Of a stretch of 47,731 nt of DNA, positions 15,786-23,984 are shown one piece after another; the stretch's first letter is position 1, and each line of letters starts with the position of its first letter. Both the position numbers and the translations under genes were made by a program. A model generated the notes under the pieces. It saw only the letters and a program-made list of their open reading frames with translations, was not told the DNA's origin and did no database searches. The DNA is from an uncultured Actinomycetes bacterium (GTDB lineage: Bacteria; Actinomycetota; Acidimicrobiia; Acidimicrobiales; RAAP-2): assembly GCA_903874965.1 (NCBI GenBank), contig CAIQUD010000132.1:1-47731 (forward strand). The letters run 5' to 3'.

Positions 15786-17396
15786 CTACTTGTTGAAGAT
15801 CTCCGCCGCTTCTCGCTTGTGACGTCCGTAGTCCATCTTTCCGGAGGGGCTTCGGCCAATGGTGTCGACAAGGCGAAGTTGCCGAGGTGCCTTGTAGTGA
15901 GCCAATTTCGTCTTCACAAACGAGATCAATTCTGGTTCTGAGCAGGTGCCGCTCTCATGGAGCTCAACTGATGCGACGACCCGTTCGCCATACTGCTCGT
16001 CAGGGATGCCAACAACGCAAGCGTCAGCGACCAATGGATGGGTCTTGAGGGCTTCTTCGACTTCTTCAGGAAAGACCTTCTCGCCAGCAGTGTTGATGCA
16101 CTGTGAGCCGCGACCAAGAAGTTGGATTGAGCCGTCCTCGCGAACTTTTGCGAAGTCACCGGGGATGGAATACCGCACGCCATCGATCGTCTTGAAGGTC
16201 GCGGCTGATTTCGCCTCGTCTTTGTAATACCCGAGTGGGTTGCGACCACCAACGCCAATCACTCCGATTTCGTCACTACCAGGCTCAACTCTCCTACCGT
16301 CTTCGGTGAGCACGATGACTGTTGGTCCGAGCGAAAACGCTGCCGTTGCCTTCGTGTCCTTCGCCGTTGAGACCGAACTCCCCATGCCAAGGGCCTCAGA
16401 CGAGCTGAAGGCATCGATCAGCATCATGGTTGGGTGAAGTGTGAGGAGGCCTTGCTTAATTTCTTCAGACCACATCGCCCCGGACGACATCATGGCGAAC
16501 AGGCTTGAGAGGTCGTAGCGGCTTGGGTCTGACTCGAGGACTCGCAGCAATGGACGCGCAAATGGATCGCCGACAATGACAGCGACGTTCACGTTGTCGG
16601 CTTCAATCGTTGCAGCCAACTCGTCGGCCGAGAAGTGTCGTGAGGGAAGGAGCGAGACGGTTCCACCCTCGGACAAACACTCAAGAGCGGTGAAGAGTCC
16701 CGTGCCATGCATGAGCGGACAGGCTGGAAGAAGGGTGACCCCAGGACCATTGGCCTCAAGATCGGTCCGAATTCCGCCCAGTCCTGCTCCTTGGTCATAC
16801 TTCCGAAAGCCCGCAGGATTGAGTCGAGCAAACAGGTCGTCCTGGCGCCACATGACACCTTTTGGCATGCCAGTTGTTCCGCCGGTGTAGAGCATCAAGA
16901 GGTCATCGGGCGACCTGCCCCATGGGGCGACTCCAGAACCCTTCGTGAGCAGTGCCTCACTCAGTGGCGTTGCCCATGATGGGCAGGGACTTGTGTGGTC
17001 ATCAACAAAGAGAAACGAATGCACCTTTGGCGTTCGAGCGCGAACTGCTTCGACCTGGCTCGTGAAGGTTCCGTGAAAGACGACGACGGTTGCGTCAGCA
17101 TTTTCCCAGAGATAGGCGAGTTCGTCTTCGCCGTATCGATAGTTCGTATTGACCGGGACGCATCCGATTCGAAACGCCGCCGCCACGCTCATGAGGTACT
17201 CGGGGGAGTTGTAGAGGTAGATGGCCACTTTGTCTTGCTTCGCAATGCCAGCGTCAAGCATCCACGAACCGAGCGCACGCGTCGACGCGTCGAACTCCCT
17301 CCACGTGATTGATCGTTCCCCCTGGTTGACGGCGGCACGATCCGGCTGGTTCTCTGCCACGAGGTCAAATATGTCTGCGTAGTTCCAACTCGTCAC
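15786..17396 (-). CDS. Acyl-CoA synthetase, FadD19-related paralogue
   Basis: 536 residues, ANL superfamily: LMLYTGGTTGMPKGVMWRQD, PLMHGTGLFTA, SSSEALGMG, LLGRGSQCINTAGEKVFPEE and the terminal RSPSGKMDYGRHK with the catalytic Lys. It shares the INxxGEK hinge and overall plan with the fadD19-like gene at 10681, so both belong to one steroid or fatty acid branch. The reaction is ATP-dependent CoA thioester formation; the substrate is unknown. GTG at 17396 has GGGGGAA a few bases upstream. It is divergent from an acyl-CoA dehydrogenase across 43 bases, consistent with one pathway. Confidence 0.83.
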   Translation of the reverse strand: MTSWNYADIFDLVAENQPDRAAVNQGERSITWREFDASTRALGSWMLDAGIAKQDKVAIYLYNSPEYLMSVAAAFRIGCVPVNTNYRYGEDELAYLWENADATVVVFHGTFTSQVEAVRARTPKVHSFLFVDDHTSPCPSWATPLSEALLTKGSGVAPWGRSPDDLLMLYTGGTTGMPKGVMWRQDDLFARLNPAGFRKYDQGAGLGGIRTDLEANGPGVTLLPACPLMHGTGLFTALECLSEGGTVSLLPSRHFSADELAATIEADNVNVAVIVGDPFARPLLRVLESDPSRYDLSSLFAMMSSGAMWSEEIKQGLLTLHPTMMLIDAFSSSEALGMGSSVSTAKDTKATAAFSLGPTVIVLTEDGRRVEPGSDEIGVIGVGGRNPLGYYKDEAKSAATFKTIDGVRYSIPGDFAKVREDGSIQLLGRGSQCINTAGEKVFPEEVEEALKTHPLVADACVVGIPDEQYGERVVASVELHESGTCSEPELISFVKTKLAHYKAPRQLRLVDTIGRSPSGKMDYGRHKREAAEIFNK

Positions 17397-17427
17397 GGTT
17401 CCCCCAGAAGCCCGGTGTGTCTCTGCG

Positions 17428-17433
17428 TAGGCT
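17428..17433 (+). promoter_or_regulatory. -10 hexamer TAGGCT, leaderless start of the acyl-CoA dehydrogenase gene
   Basis: TAGGCT is followed by AGGCCA and GTG 17440. TANNNT with a six-base gap and no usable Shine-Dalgarno. Confidence 0.55.
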
Positions 17434-17439
17434 AGGCCA

Positions 17440-18579
17440 GTGGACCTCCAACTGCCTGATGCTTCTCACCCAGTTCGGCAAGAATTTCGAGCTTTTTTAG
17501 CAAGCCATCCGAGCCCAACGGGCAGAGACCTCGCAGAGGCTGGCTACGTCGTCCCGCATTGGCCGAAGCCATGGGGGCTCGATGCCGATCCACTCAGTCA
17601 ACTGCTCATTGACGATGAGTTGAAGCTCGCTGGCCTCAAACGGCCAATCAATCCCATTGGTATTGGCTGGGCGGGTCCAACGCTGCTCGCCGGTGGCAGC
17701 CCCGAGCAGCAAGCGCGGTACCTGCCTCGCCTTCTCTCAGGCGAAGACTTTTGGTGTCAGCTCTTCAGCGAACCCGATGCGGGTTCTGACCTCTCCGCCA
17801 TCAGGACAACTGCAGTCCGAGATGGCGAAGAATTCATCATTTCCGGTTCAAAGATTTGGACCAGCTATGGACATGTTGCCCGCTATGGAATCCTGCTGGC
17901 GAGGACCAACACTGAGGTCGAGCGCCACCATGGAATTTCCTACTTTGTCTGTCCAATGGATCTTCCAGGGATCACGATTCGACCATTGGTCGACATGACT
18001 GGTGATCATGCCTTCAACGAAGTCTTCTTTGATGAGGTTCGCATTCCGGCCGAGTGCCTCGTGGGCGAACTCAATGAAGGTTGGTCGCTCGCCAAAGTCA
18101 CGCTGATGAATGAGCGAGTGTCACTCTCGGGAGAAGGTGCGCTCTGGGGGCGCGGCCCCACGGTTGATGACCTTCTCGATCTCGTCCGGAGCGATCCTCG
18201 ACCGCTGTCACCGGCCCTTCGACGAAGAGCAGTTGACGTCTTCATTGAGGCCGAGGTCTTGGCAATGCTGCGACAACGGCTCGTTAGTTCAGTGCTCGCT
18301 GGTCGCCAACTCGGGCCGGAGGCGTCAGTGCGAAAAGCGCTGGCTGATGAACACGGCCAACACGTGATGCTTCTGGCGACTGATCTCGCTGGGCTTGCCG
18401 GGCAGTTGCAAGGCTATGGACCACACGGGACGAAAGAGTCCGATGCACTCGGCTGGTCGCACGGGTTCCTGTATTCGCAAGCGCTCACCATTGGCGGCGG
18501 AACGAAGGCTGTTCAACGCAACATCATTGGCGAGAGAATTTTGGGACTGCCGAGAGACGTTGAAGGTTCATCAACTTGA
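17440..18579 (+). CDS. Acyl-CoA dehydrogenase (FadE)
   Basis: 379 residues. Standard order: N-terminal helices, FAD-contact block CQLFSEPDAGSDLS, beta-domain FIISGSKIWTSYGHVA, VFFDEVRIPAECLVGELNEG, then the C-terminal bundle ending in TIGGGTKAVQRNIIGERILG. The TIGGGTKAVQRN end is typical of acyl-CoA dehydrogenases of the actinobacterial branched or steroid-side-chain type. A flavoprotein oxidising an acyl-CoA to the enoyl-CoA; the substrate is undetermined. GTG start on a predicted leaderless transcript. Its stop overlaps the TTG of the small membrane-protein gene (TTGA). Divergent to an acyl-CoA ligase, so the two may act in sequence. Confidence 0.87.
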   Translation: MDLQLPDASHPVRQEFRAFLASHPSPTGRDLAEAGYVVPHWPKPWGLDADPLSQLLIDDELKLAGLKRPINPIGIGWAGPTLLAGGSPEQQARYLPRLLSGEDFWCQLFSEPDAGSDLSAIRTTAVRDGEEFIISGSKIWTSYGHVARYGILLARTNTEVERHHGISYFVCPMDLPGITIRPLVDMTGDHAFNEVFFDEVRIPAECLVGELNEGWSLAKVTLMNERVSLSGEGALWGRGPTVDDLLDLVRSDPRPLSPALRRRAVDVFIEAEVLAMLRQRLVSSVLAGRQLGPEASVRKALADEHGQHVMLLATDLAGLAGQLQGYGPHGTKESDALGWSHGFLYSQALTIGGGTKAVQRNIIGERILGLPRDVEGSST

Positions 18580-18877
18580 GTTCTGGCGAGACACCACCTT
18601 CTCTACCTCCACCTCCAGCGCCTCTTCCGCAGAAGTCAGCAGAAGCGACCCGCCAAACGGTCATTGGCATTGCTGCAATTGTCGTTGGCATGAGTGGTGT
18701 TCTTGTGCCCTTTACTCGATCATTGCGGCGTTTTTTGGATCCCTCGGGACTGGGAGTTCCATGTGGGACGAAAGTGGAAGCGGAGCGGTGCTCTGGTTGT
18801 TGTTCGTCACAGTTCCAATTGGCGGAGTGATCGCCCTCTTTGGACTGGTGTGTTTGATCATGTGGATGGTGCTTTAG
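18576..18877 (+). pseudogene. Small two-helix membrane protein gene, apparently frameshifted
   Basis: TTG at 18576 overlaps the dehydrogenase stop and opens a Pro-rich start (SLPPPPAPLPQK) followed by a hydrophobic helix (TVIGIAAIVVGMSGVLVP). After about 18708 this frame becomes Arg/Cys-rich and stops at 18830. The -1 frame continues as LYSIIAAFFGSLG and then a second clear helix (GAVLWLLFVTVPIGGV, ALFGLVCLIMWMVL), ending at TAG 18875-18877. Adding one C to the CCC at 18708-18710 joins the two halves into one protein of about 100 residues with a DUF4190-like look. So there is either a one-base deletion, a sequence error, or less likely a -1 frameshift at T-TTT-TTG (18731-18737). Confidence 0.6.
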
Positions 18878-18924
18878 CAGAACTCATCGACTGCGCGAAC
18901 GTTTCACTGATGCAGCCAAAGAAG

Positions 18925-19404
18925 TCAGTTGGTTTGGAGAGGTCCCGCGTTGCCAAATCCCTGTCGGATTCCTTGACCTGCGCGAGCAACTAACTGATCA
19001 GGATCGAATCGCATCCAGTAGGCATTTCGGGCATGGTCTCGGCTGCGGTTCTCAAACACCATTGCCAAGGTCTCGGGATCGTCGGACTCGTCCTCGTGGA
19101 CGAAGACTTCAAGGATTGGCGTTGACGTCATCAATTGCGCCTGCATGATGCCTTGGCTTGCTTCGTGGGCACAGACCTTGTCGACGTCAGCACTGCCAGG
19201 CATGCCAAGGGCCACGACGATCGTGCAGCCTTGACGCTCAATGAGGTTCTTTGCAGCAACGGCTAGGTCTTTAAAACCAGGCACCGTTTGACGGATCACC
19301 GTGAAGGTTTCTCCGTAGCCGGGGCATGACTCGAGCTCGTCGAGCGCGGCTCCACCCATGTCGTAGCGAGCAAACATCGTGTCGACGACGCCAAAGGTTT
19401 CCAT
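18925..19404 (-). CDS. ribC: Archaeal-type riboflavin synthase (RibC/lumazine-synthase fold)
   Basis: 159 residues from ATG 19404 with AGAGGAG six bases upstream; the frame is open further 5' but that part is a shadow of the next gene. Seen: GVVDTMFARYDMGGAALDEL, VIRQTVPGFKDLAVAAKNL, GCTIVVALGMPGSADVDKV, CAHEASQGIMQAQLMT, EVFVHEDE and, at the end, GQGIRQGFGNAGP. These blocks are those of archaeal riboflavin synthase, a pentamer related to lumazine synthase and unrelated to the usual trimeric bacterial RibE. Reaction: two 6,7-dimethyl-8-ribityllumazine give riboflavin and a pyrimidine. It follows a luciferase-like flavin oxidoreductase gene by 55 bases in a probable operon. Confidence 0.88.
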   Translation of the reverse strand: METFGVVDTMFARYDMGGAALDELESCPGYGETFTVIRQTVPGFKDLAVAAKNLIERQGCTIVVALGMPGSADVDKVCAHEASQGIMQAQLMTSTPILEVFVHEDESDDPETLAMVFENRSRDHARNAYWMRFDPDQLVARAGQGIRQGFGNAGPLQTN

Positions 19405-19459
19405 GACCGCTCCTCTTCTTGGGCCTCCCACCTTAAAGGTGGTCAGCCGGCCCGACGGC

Positions 19460-20674
19460 TTAGTTGAGGGGCTTGAGTGCGTTGACTGGAAGACCAGGCA
19501 CCGAGAGGTTTGCGTCGATCGGGAAGTTGAACTCCTGATACTTCGGCTTTGCCTCGGCGCGCATACGGGTCGTTGAGTGGATTGGATCCTTGTCGAATTC
19601 TGGGATGACCTTCGTCCCGAAGACTTCGAGCATCTCAAGGACTTCGTCGTACTTGACACCGTCTGAGGGGAGACCGAACACGAGTTGCGTGCAACCAACG
19701 GTCTGGTACTTCTCCACTTGCTCGCAGACGTCTTCTGGATTGCCACAGAGAATCCAACCGGCCTCAATGAGCCCGTCAAGTGCTGCCTCGTCCATCCCGT
19801 CTGGGTTGATTGGAGGAGTTGGCCACACCGGTGCGTAGTCAGGCTTCGGCATGGTGTCGTGGTAGAGGCAGACGAGGGAGTAGAGATAGCCGCGGTAGGC
19901 ACGAAGGGCAATCGCACGAGCCTGATCACGATCGGCCATGCAGATGACGGCGTTGGTCATCATGACGTTCTTGTTCTTGTACTGACCGACTGGATCAGTG
20001 CAGTTCTCGAAACCTTCGTAGTAGCTGTCGATGCGACCCTTCAGTGCGAAGACGGGCTCGAAGTTGAAGGCGATTGCTCCAATGCCCATTTCACCAGCCT
20101 GGGCGAACGTCCCTGGGTTTCCGCAAGCAACCCAGATTGGTGGGTGTCCAGGTCCATAGGGCTTCGGGAGAATGTTGTGCGGGTAGGGAACCGTGAAGGA
20201 CTCACCGTGGTGCTGGTAGTCGCGCTGTTCCCACATGCGAGGAATCTCACGAACGACCTCAGCCCACTCAGGCTTGGTTGAGTCCTTGTCCAAGATGTTG
20301 AACTGTGCCATCTCGTGGCTTCCAGCTCCTCGACCGGTGCCCCACTCAAAGCGGCGGTTGGTCAAGTGGTCCATCATCGCTGCACGCTCGGCATACCGGG
20401 TCGGGTGCTCTTTGCGAGGGGAGAGTGAGTTGATGCCTGTGCCGATGTGAATCTGGTCGGTCTTGGCGGCGACGTAGCCCATGAAGGGCTCAGGGGCGGA
20501 CATGTGGGAGTACTCGGTGAGGGAGTGGTGCTCGCCAAACCAGGCGTACTTCCAGTTGTTGCGATCCGCAGTGATCGCGTATTGAAGTTCCTGCTCGAAC
20601 ATCAGGTGCTCCATGTTGGTGTCCCGTGATGCCGGGCCGGGTACATATCCGTTGAGAAATACGCCGAATTCCAT
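19460..20674 (-). CDS. LLM-class (luciferase-like) flavin-dependent oxidoreductase
   Basis: 404 residues from ATG 20674 with AAGGGGG upstream; the longer open frame is not needed. TIM-barrel luciferase family: MEFGVFLNGYVPGP at the start, WKYAWFGEHHSLTEYSHM, IHIGTGINSLSPRKEHP, RRFEWGTGRGAGSHEM, and PPIWVACGNPGTFAQAGEMG. Known: LLM enzymes use FMNH2 or F420H2 for monooxygenation or hydride transfer; the cofactor here is not decided by sequence. The gene lies directly behind a KstR-like palindrome and probably heads an operon with the riboflavin synthase gene, which argues for a flavin and for a role in steroid or lipid oxidation. Confidence 0.85.
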   Translation of the reverse strand: MEFGVFLNGYVPGPASRDTNMEHLMFEQELQYAITADRNNWKYAWFGEHHSLTEYSHMSAPEPFMGYVAAKTDQIHIGTGINSLSPRKEHPTRYAERAAMMDHLTNRRFEWGTGRGAGSHEMAQFNILDKDSTKPEWAEVVREIPRMWEQRDYQHHGESFTVPYPHNILPKPYGPGHPPIWVACGNPGTFAQAGEMGIGAIAFNFEPVFALKGRIDSYYEGFENCTDPVGQYKNKNVMMTNAVICMADRDQARAIALRAYRGYLYSLVCLYHDTMPKPDYAPVWPTPPINPDGMDEAALDGLIEAGWILCGNPEDVCEQVEKYQTVGCTQLVFGLPSDGVKYDEVLEMLEVFGTKVIPEFDKDPIHSTTRMRAEAKPKYQEFNFPIDANLSVPGLPVNALKPLN

Positions 20675-20716
20675 GAAGTCCCCCTTCGAGATGACCGAAC
20701 TGGCCAACAGGTGAAA

Positions 20717-20734
20717 ACTAGAACAAGTTCTAGT
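20717..20734. promoter_or_regulatory. KstR-like operator between divergent oxidoreductase and acyl-CoA dehydrogenase genes
   Basis: ACTAGAACAAGTTCTAGT is a perfect 8+2+8 inverted repeat. Its core (20719-20732) reads TAGAACAAGTTCTA and fits TNNAACNNGTTNNA, the published mycobacterial KstR motif, at every fixed base. A TAGTTT hexamer at 20715-20720, overlapping the operator on the minus strand, is a plausible -10 for the oxidoreductase gene with a short leader carrying its Shine-Dalgarno. A bound TetR-type repressor would therefore block that promoter and probably the opposite one. Confidence 0.75.
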
Positions 20735-20870
20735 GAGCGTCAAGTAACGCCAGAGGTCGAAGAAACGTCGCGAGGACCCTGCGCGACTGTCGTAGGTTGA
20801 GGACGGAGCGCGAAGGAGACTCGCCGGAGAACTTGTCCGGAGGTGCCCTTCGACAACAAGAGGAGCGCAG

Positions 20871-22163
20871 ATGGCCTGGGACTTTGAAACTGAACCAGAG
20901 TTCGAACAGCAGTTGGAGTGGATGCGGACTTTCGTCAAGGAGGAAGTGTTCCCACTCGAAACACTCAATCTCACCTACGACCAGATCTTGGTAGCGATCA
21001 AGCCATTGCAAGAGCAGGTCAAGGCGCGAGGACTCTGGGCAGCCCACCTCGACCACGACCTCGGCGGTCAAGGTTTCGGTCAATTGAAGCTTGGCCTCAT
21101 GCACGAGATCCTTGGCCAAACACCACTCGGACCCGTCGTGTTCGGCAACAACGCGCCCGATTCCGGAAATGCTGAGATCATCGCCATTGGCATGAAGATG
21201 TCTGGTCGCTCAGATCACTGGGAGCCTTGGCTTACCCCACTGCTCGAAGGCCGAATTCGGAGTGGTTTCTCAATGACCGAACCAGCAACCGCTGGCTCCG
21301 ACCCCACCTTGCTGCAGACCCGCGCGGTTCGCGACGGCGACGAGTGGGTCATTTCAGGTCACAAGTGGTACACGACCAATGGCTCGGTCGCGGACATCTT
21401 GATCGTGATGGCCGTAACGAATCCTGATGTTCACCCATATCAAGGATCGTCCATGATCATCGTTCCGGTCACGACCCCAGGCGTCACCATTGTTCGCGAC
21501 GTTGCCTCAATGGATGATCCTGAAGTTTCCTATGGAAAGTTTGGCAATCACGCCGAGATCATCTACGACGAAGTGCGAGTTCCTGCCGCGAACCTGATCG
21601 GCAATGAAGGCGATGGTTTCCTCCTTGCCCAAGCTCGTCTTGGACCCGGACGTATTCACCACTGCATGCGTTGGCTCGGACAGTCGAAGCGAGCCTTCGA
21701 CATGCTGTGCGAGCGAGCAGTGTCTCGTTACACACATGGTTCGTTGTTGGCCGAGAAGCAGACGGTGCAGAACTGGATTGCGGACTCAAAGGCAGAGATG
21801 CATGCTGCTCGGCTCATGACCCTCCACGCCGCCTGGAAGATGGATCAAGTTGGCGCATCTGCTTCGCGAGATGAAATCGCCATGATCAAGTACTTCGGCG
21901 CTTCCGTGCTCTACAACGTCATTGATCGGGCGCTCCAAGCTCACGGTGCACTTGGGTACTCGGCGGATATGCCGCTCGAAGCTATGTACCGCGCCGCCCG
22001 TGCGGCCCGCATCTACGACGGACCTGATGAAGTCCATCGTCAGACGGTCGCCCGTCGTGCGCTCAAGTCCTATGAGGCGCACGAGCGTCCATCCGAGTTC
22101 ATTCCTGATCGAACGATTGCGGCCAAGGAGAAGTTCGCCGAGTTGCTCGAGCAGTTCAACTAG
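20871..22163 (+). CDS. Acyl-CoA dehydrogenase, ACAD10/11-like
   Basis: 430 residues from ATG 20871, AGAGGAG upstream. Order: long N-terminal helical part, SGFSMTEPATAGSDPTLLQT, WVISGHKWYTTNGSVADI, VRVPAANLIGNEGDGFLLAQ, ALGYSADMPLEAMYRAARA, then IYDGPDEVHRQTVARR. The last block has Asp-Gly-Pro-Asp-Glu where medium-chain enzymes have Glu-Gly-Thr, as in ACAD11-type proteins. A cytosolic flavoprotein acting on long or bulky acyl-CoA; the substrate is not known. It shares the KstR-like operator with the oxidoreductase gene, so a place in steroid or isoprenoid side-chain oxidation is the best inference. alkB follows after 19 bases. Confidence 0.87.
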   Translation: MAWDFETEPEFEQQLEWMRTFVKEEVFPLETLNLTYDQILVAIKPLQEQVKARGLWAAHLDHDLGGQGFGQLKLGLMHEILGQTPLGPVVFGNNAPDSGNAEIIAIGMKMSGRSDHWEPWLTPLLEGRIRSGFSMTEPATAGSDPTLLQTRAVRDGDEWVISGHKWYTTNGSVADILIVMAVTNPDVHPYQGSSMIIVPVTTPGVTIVRDVASMDDPEVSYGKFGNHAEIIYDEVRVPAANLIGNEGDGFLLAQARLGPGRIHHCMRWLGQSKRAFDMLCERAVSRYTHGSLLAEKQTVQNWIADSKAEMHAARLMTLHAAWKMDQVGASASRDEIAMIKYFGASVLYNVIDRALQAHGALGYSADMPLEAMYRAARAARIYDGPDEVHRQTVARRALKSYEAHERPSEFIPDRTIAAKEKFAELLEQFN

Positions 22164-22182
22164 ACGAAGCGACTCCGACGCG

Positions 22183-22803
22183 GTGCGTCAAGAAGACTTC
22201 TTTGGTGAATCACAACAATCGAGGAACCTCGAAGGTCCCGACCTCGAGGTCCGGTACGTGCCTAGTTTTCTTGACCCATCTCGAGCTCAGTTGGTCATGG
22301 AGCGTCTGCTCAATGAGACCTCGTTTCACCAATACGAGCGGACGCTCTTTGGAGTGACGCGTCCAACACCTCGGGAAGAAGCTTGGATTGGCGATCCAAA
22401 CTGCAGCTACGGCTATTCGGGTGTTGTTCTTCAACCTTCGCCATGGACACCTCTGCTTCAAGAACTCCGAGACGAACTTTCACGTTTGGTCGATGCAACG
22501 TTCAATTCAGTGCTGATCAACCACTACCGAACTGGTTCGGACTCGATGGGGTGGCATGCGGACGACGAAGCATCGTTGGGAAGCAGTCCAGTGATTGCGT
22601 CACTCAGCCTTGGAGCAACCCGCACGTTTCAACTTCGCCATGTCACCCTTCGAGAATTCCGCCACACGATTGAACTCCATAGCGGCGATCTGCTGGTCAT
22701 GAGTGGACGAACACAGGCCCATTGGCAACATCAGATCCCAAAGACCTCACGCACCGTTGGTTCTCGGCTGAATCTGACCTTCAGGACAATCGAGGTCACC
22801 TAA
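22183..22803 (+). CDS. alkB: AlkB-type 2-oxoglutarate/Fe(II) DNA dealkylase
   Basis: 206 residues from GTG 22183; the longer open frame upstream overlaps the dehydrogenase gene and is not real. Double-stranded beta-helix: iron ligands His125 and Asp127 in MGWHADDEASLG and distal His183 in AHWQHQIPK, with Arg195 and Arg201 in RLNLTFR for 2-oxoglutarate. NHYRTGSDSMGWH is the typical approach to the active site of AlkB and human ALKBH2/3. Role: oxidative removal of 1-methyladenine and 3-methylcytosine lesions. It sits 19 bases after an acyl-CoA dehydrogenase and converges on a P450 gene with a four-base overlap. Confidence 0.87.
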   Translation: MRQEDFFGESQQSRNLEGPDLEVRYVPSFLDPSRAQLVMERLLNETSFHQYERTLFGVTRPTPREEAWIGDPNCSYGYSGVVLQPSPWTPLLQELRDELSRLVDATFNSVLINHYRTGSDSMGWHADDEASLGSSPVIASLSLGATRTFQLRHVTLREFRHTIELHSGDLLVMSGRTQAHWQHQIPKTSRTVGSRLNLTFRTIEVT

Positions 22804-23984
22804 GCGTCGAGACGAAGCGTCGCATGACGAAGGCCAGCAATCACCGTGCTCGGGGAACGCTCAACTTCGCCAATTCGTTGAAGGGTTGATGCCCGCGACG
22901 CAAGTCCGCGTAAGAGAATGTCGGCTTCCATTCGTGCAAGTGCCGCACCCAGGCAGAAGTGGTTGCCAACGCCGAAACTCACCTGGGGATTTGGTGATCG
23001 AGTCACGTCAAGCTCGTTGACGGTCGGGCCAAAGGCTTCTTCATCGAAGTTGGCGGAACCATAGAGGAGCAAGATTGGGTCACCCTCCCCAATCTCAACG
23101 TCTCCAAGTGAGGTCTGTTTGGTGGCGGTCCGAAGAAACGACGTCACCGGCGTTGTCCACCGAAGCAATTCTTCAACCGCCGTTGGGAGCACGTCTTCGT
23201 TCTTGACGATTCGTTGCCACTGCTCGGGGCGATCTGCCAACGCGACGAGTCCACCAGAAATCAGATTTCTGGTGGTTTCGTTACCTGCGACGAGCAGTTG
23301 AATCAGAAACATTGCCAACTCGGCCTCAGAGAGGAGGTCGCCGTCGATGGTTGCCGTGGCAATGGCAGAAACGAGATCGTCTCGAGGTTCACGGCGACGT
23401 TGTTCTGCCAAGCCAATGAGGTAGTTCCACATTTCGAGCTGTGTTGCGGCTCGAGTCTCCGCATCGAGTTCTTGCGCACCAGGAATTGCGGCTTCAGACC
23501 ATCTGAAGAACGTTGGCCATTCGTCGATATCGGCGCCCAGAATTTCTGCAATGACTTGAAGGGGAAAGGGAATGGCGAGCGACGTCACGATGTCGAGGTC
23601 TTCGCCGATTGGCAAGGTGTTGAGCAAGCGTTCCGCCGTTGCAGCAACTTGATCCCGGAGTTGCCGGACAACGGTTGGTTTGAAGCCAGGTTGTGCAAGA
23701 CGCCGATACCGCGTGTGTTCGGGGGCGTCGGTGTGCATCATGGTTGGCGGACTTGCGTAGGTCGTCCCAATCTCCTCGACGAGAATTCCGCGACTTGAGC
23801 AAAAGTCTTCCGGGTGGAGCGAAGCTTTCGTCAGAAGTTGATGTGTTGAAACTGCCCAGAATCCGGGCTCTTCCACCCACGTAACCGGTGCCTCACGGCG
23901 AAGCGTCGCATAGAGGGGGCGAGGGTCTCCGAGATAGGTCGTTGGGTCGAGAAGTTCAGCTCCCCGCGGATGGCTCTGACGCAT
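22800..23984 (-). CDS. Cytochrome P450
   Basis: 394 residues from ATG 23984, which overlaps the amidase stop (TGATG). Landmarks: I-helix LLVAGNETTRN at about 235, ExxR in AVEELLRW, the PERF region around NELDVTRSPNP, and the haem loop SFGVGNHFCLGAALAR with the thiolate Cys. A soluble bacterial class I P450 needing ferredoxin and a reductase, neither of which is in the window. I cannot assign a CYP family; the haem loop is not that of CYP125. It is the last gene of a six-gene operon with an LLM oxidase, SRPBCC protein, SDR, esterase and amidase. Confidence 0.9.
   Translation of the reverse strand: MRQSHPRGAELLDPTTYLGDPRPLYATLRREAPVTWVEEPGFWAVSTHQLLTKASLHPEDFCSSRGILVEEIGTTYASPPTMMHTDAPEHTRYRRLAQPGFKPTVVRQLRDQVAATAERLLNTLPIGEDLDIVTSLAIPFPLQVIAEILGADIDEWPTFFRWSEAAIPGAQELDAETRAATQLEMWNYLIGLAEQRRREPRDDLVSAIATATIDGDLLSEAELAMFLIQLLVAGNETTRNLISGGLVALADRPEQWQRIVKNEDVLPTAVEELLRWTTPVTSFLRTATKQTSLGDVEIGEGDPILLLYGSANFDEEAFGPTVNELDVTRSPNPQVSFGVGNHFCLGAALARMEADILLRGLASRASTLQRIGEVERSPSTVIAGLRHATLRLDA

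Noticed and set aside
18731-18737. Programmed -1 frameshift site T-TTT-TTG
   Set aside because: The frame geometry fits, but the hydrophobic pattern is better restored by a single base at 18708-18710, and I see no stimulatory structure.
19428-19442. Hairpin CCACCT/AGGTGG between the LLM and riboflavin synthase genes as a terminator or FMN riboswitch
   Set aside because: The stem is only six base pairs with a three-base loop, no T-tract, and the 55-base gap is too short for an RFN element.
18925-19929. Long version (334 codons) of the riboflavin synthase frame
   Set aside because: The first 175 codons are a Ser/Arg-rich shadow of the LLM gene; ATG 19404 has a strong AGAGGAG.
22800-23984. CYP125 steroid 26-hydroxylase
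   Set aside because: The haem loop FGVGNHFCLGAALAR differs from the CYP125 form I recall, so only P450 is supported.
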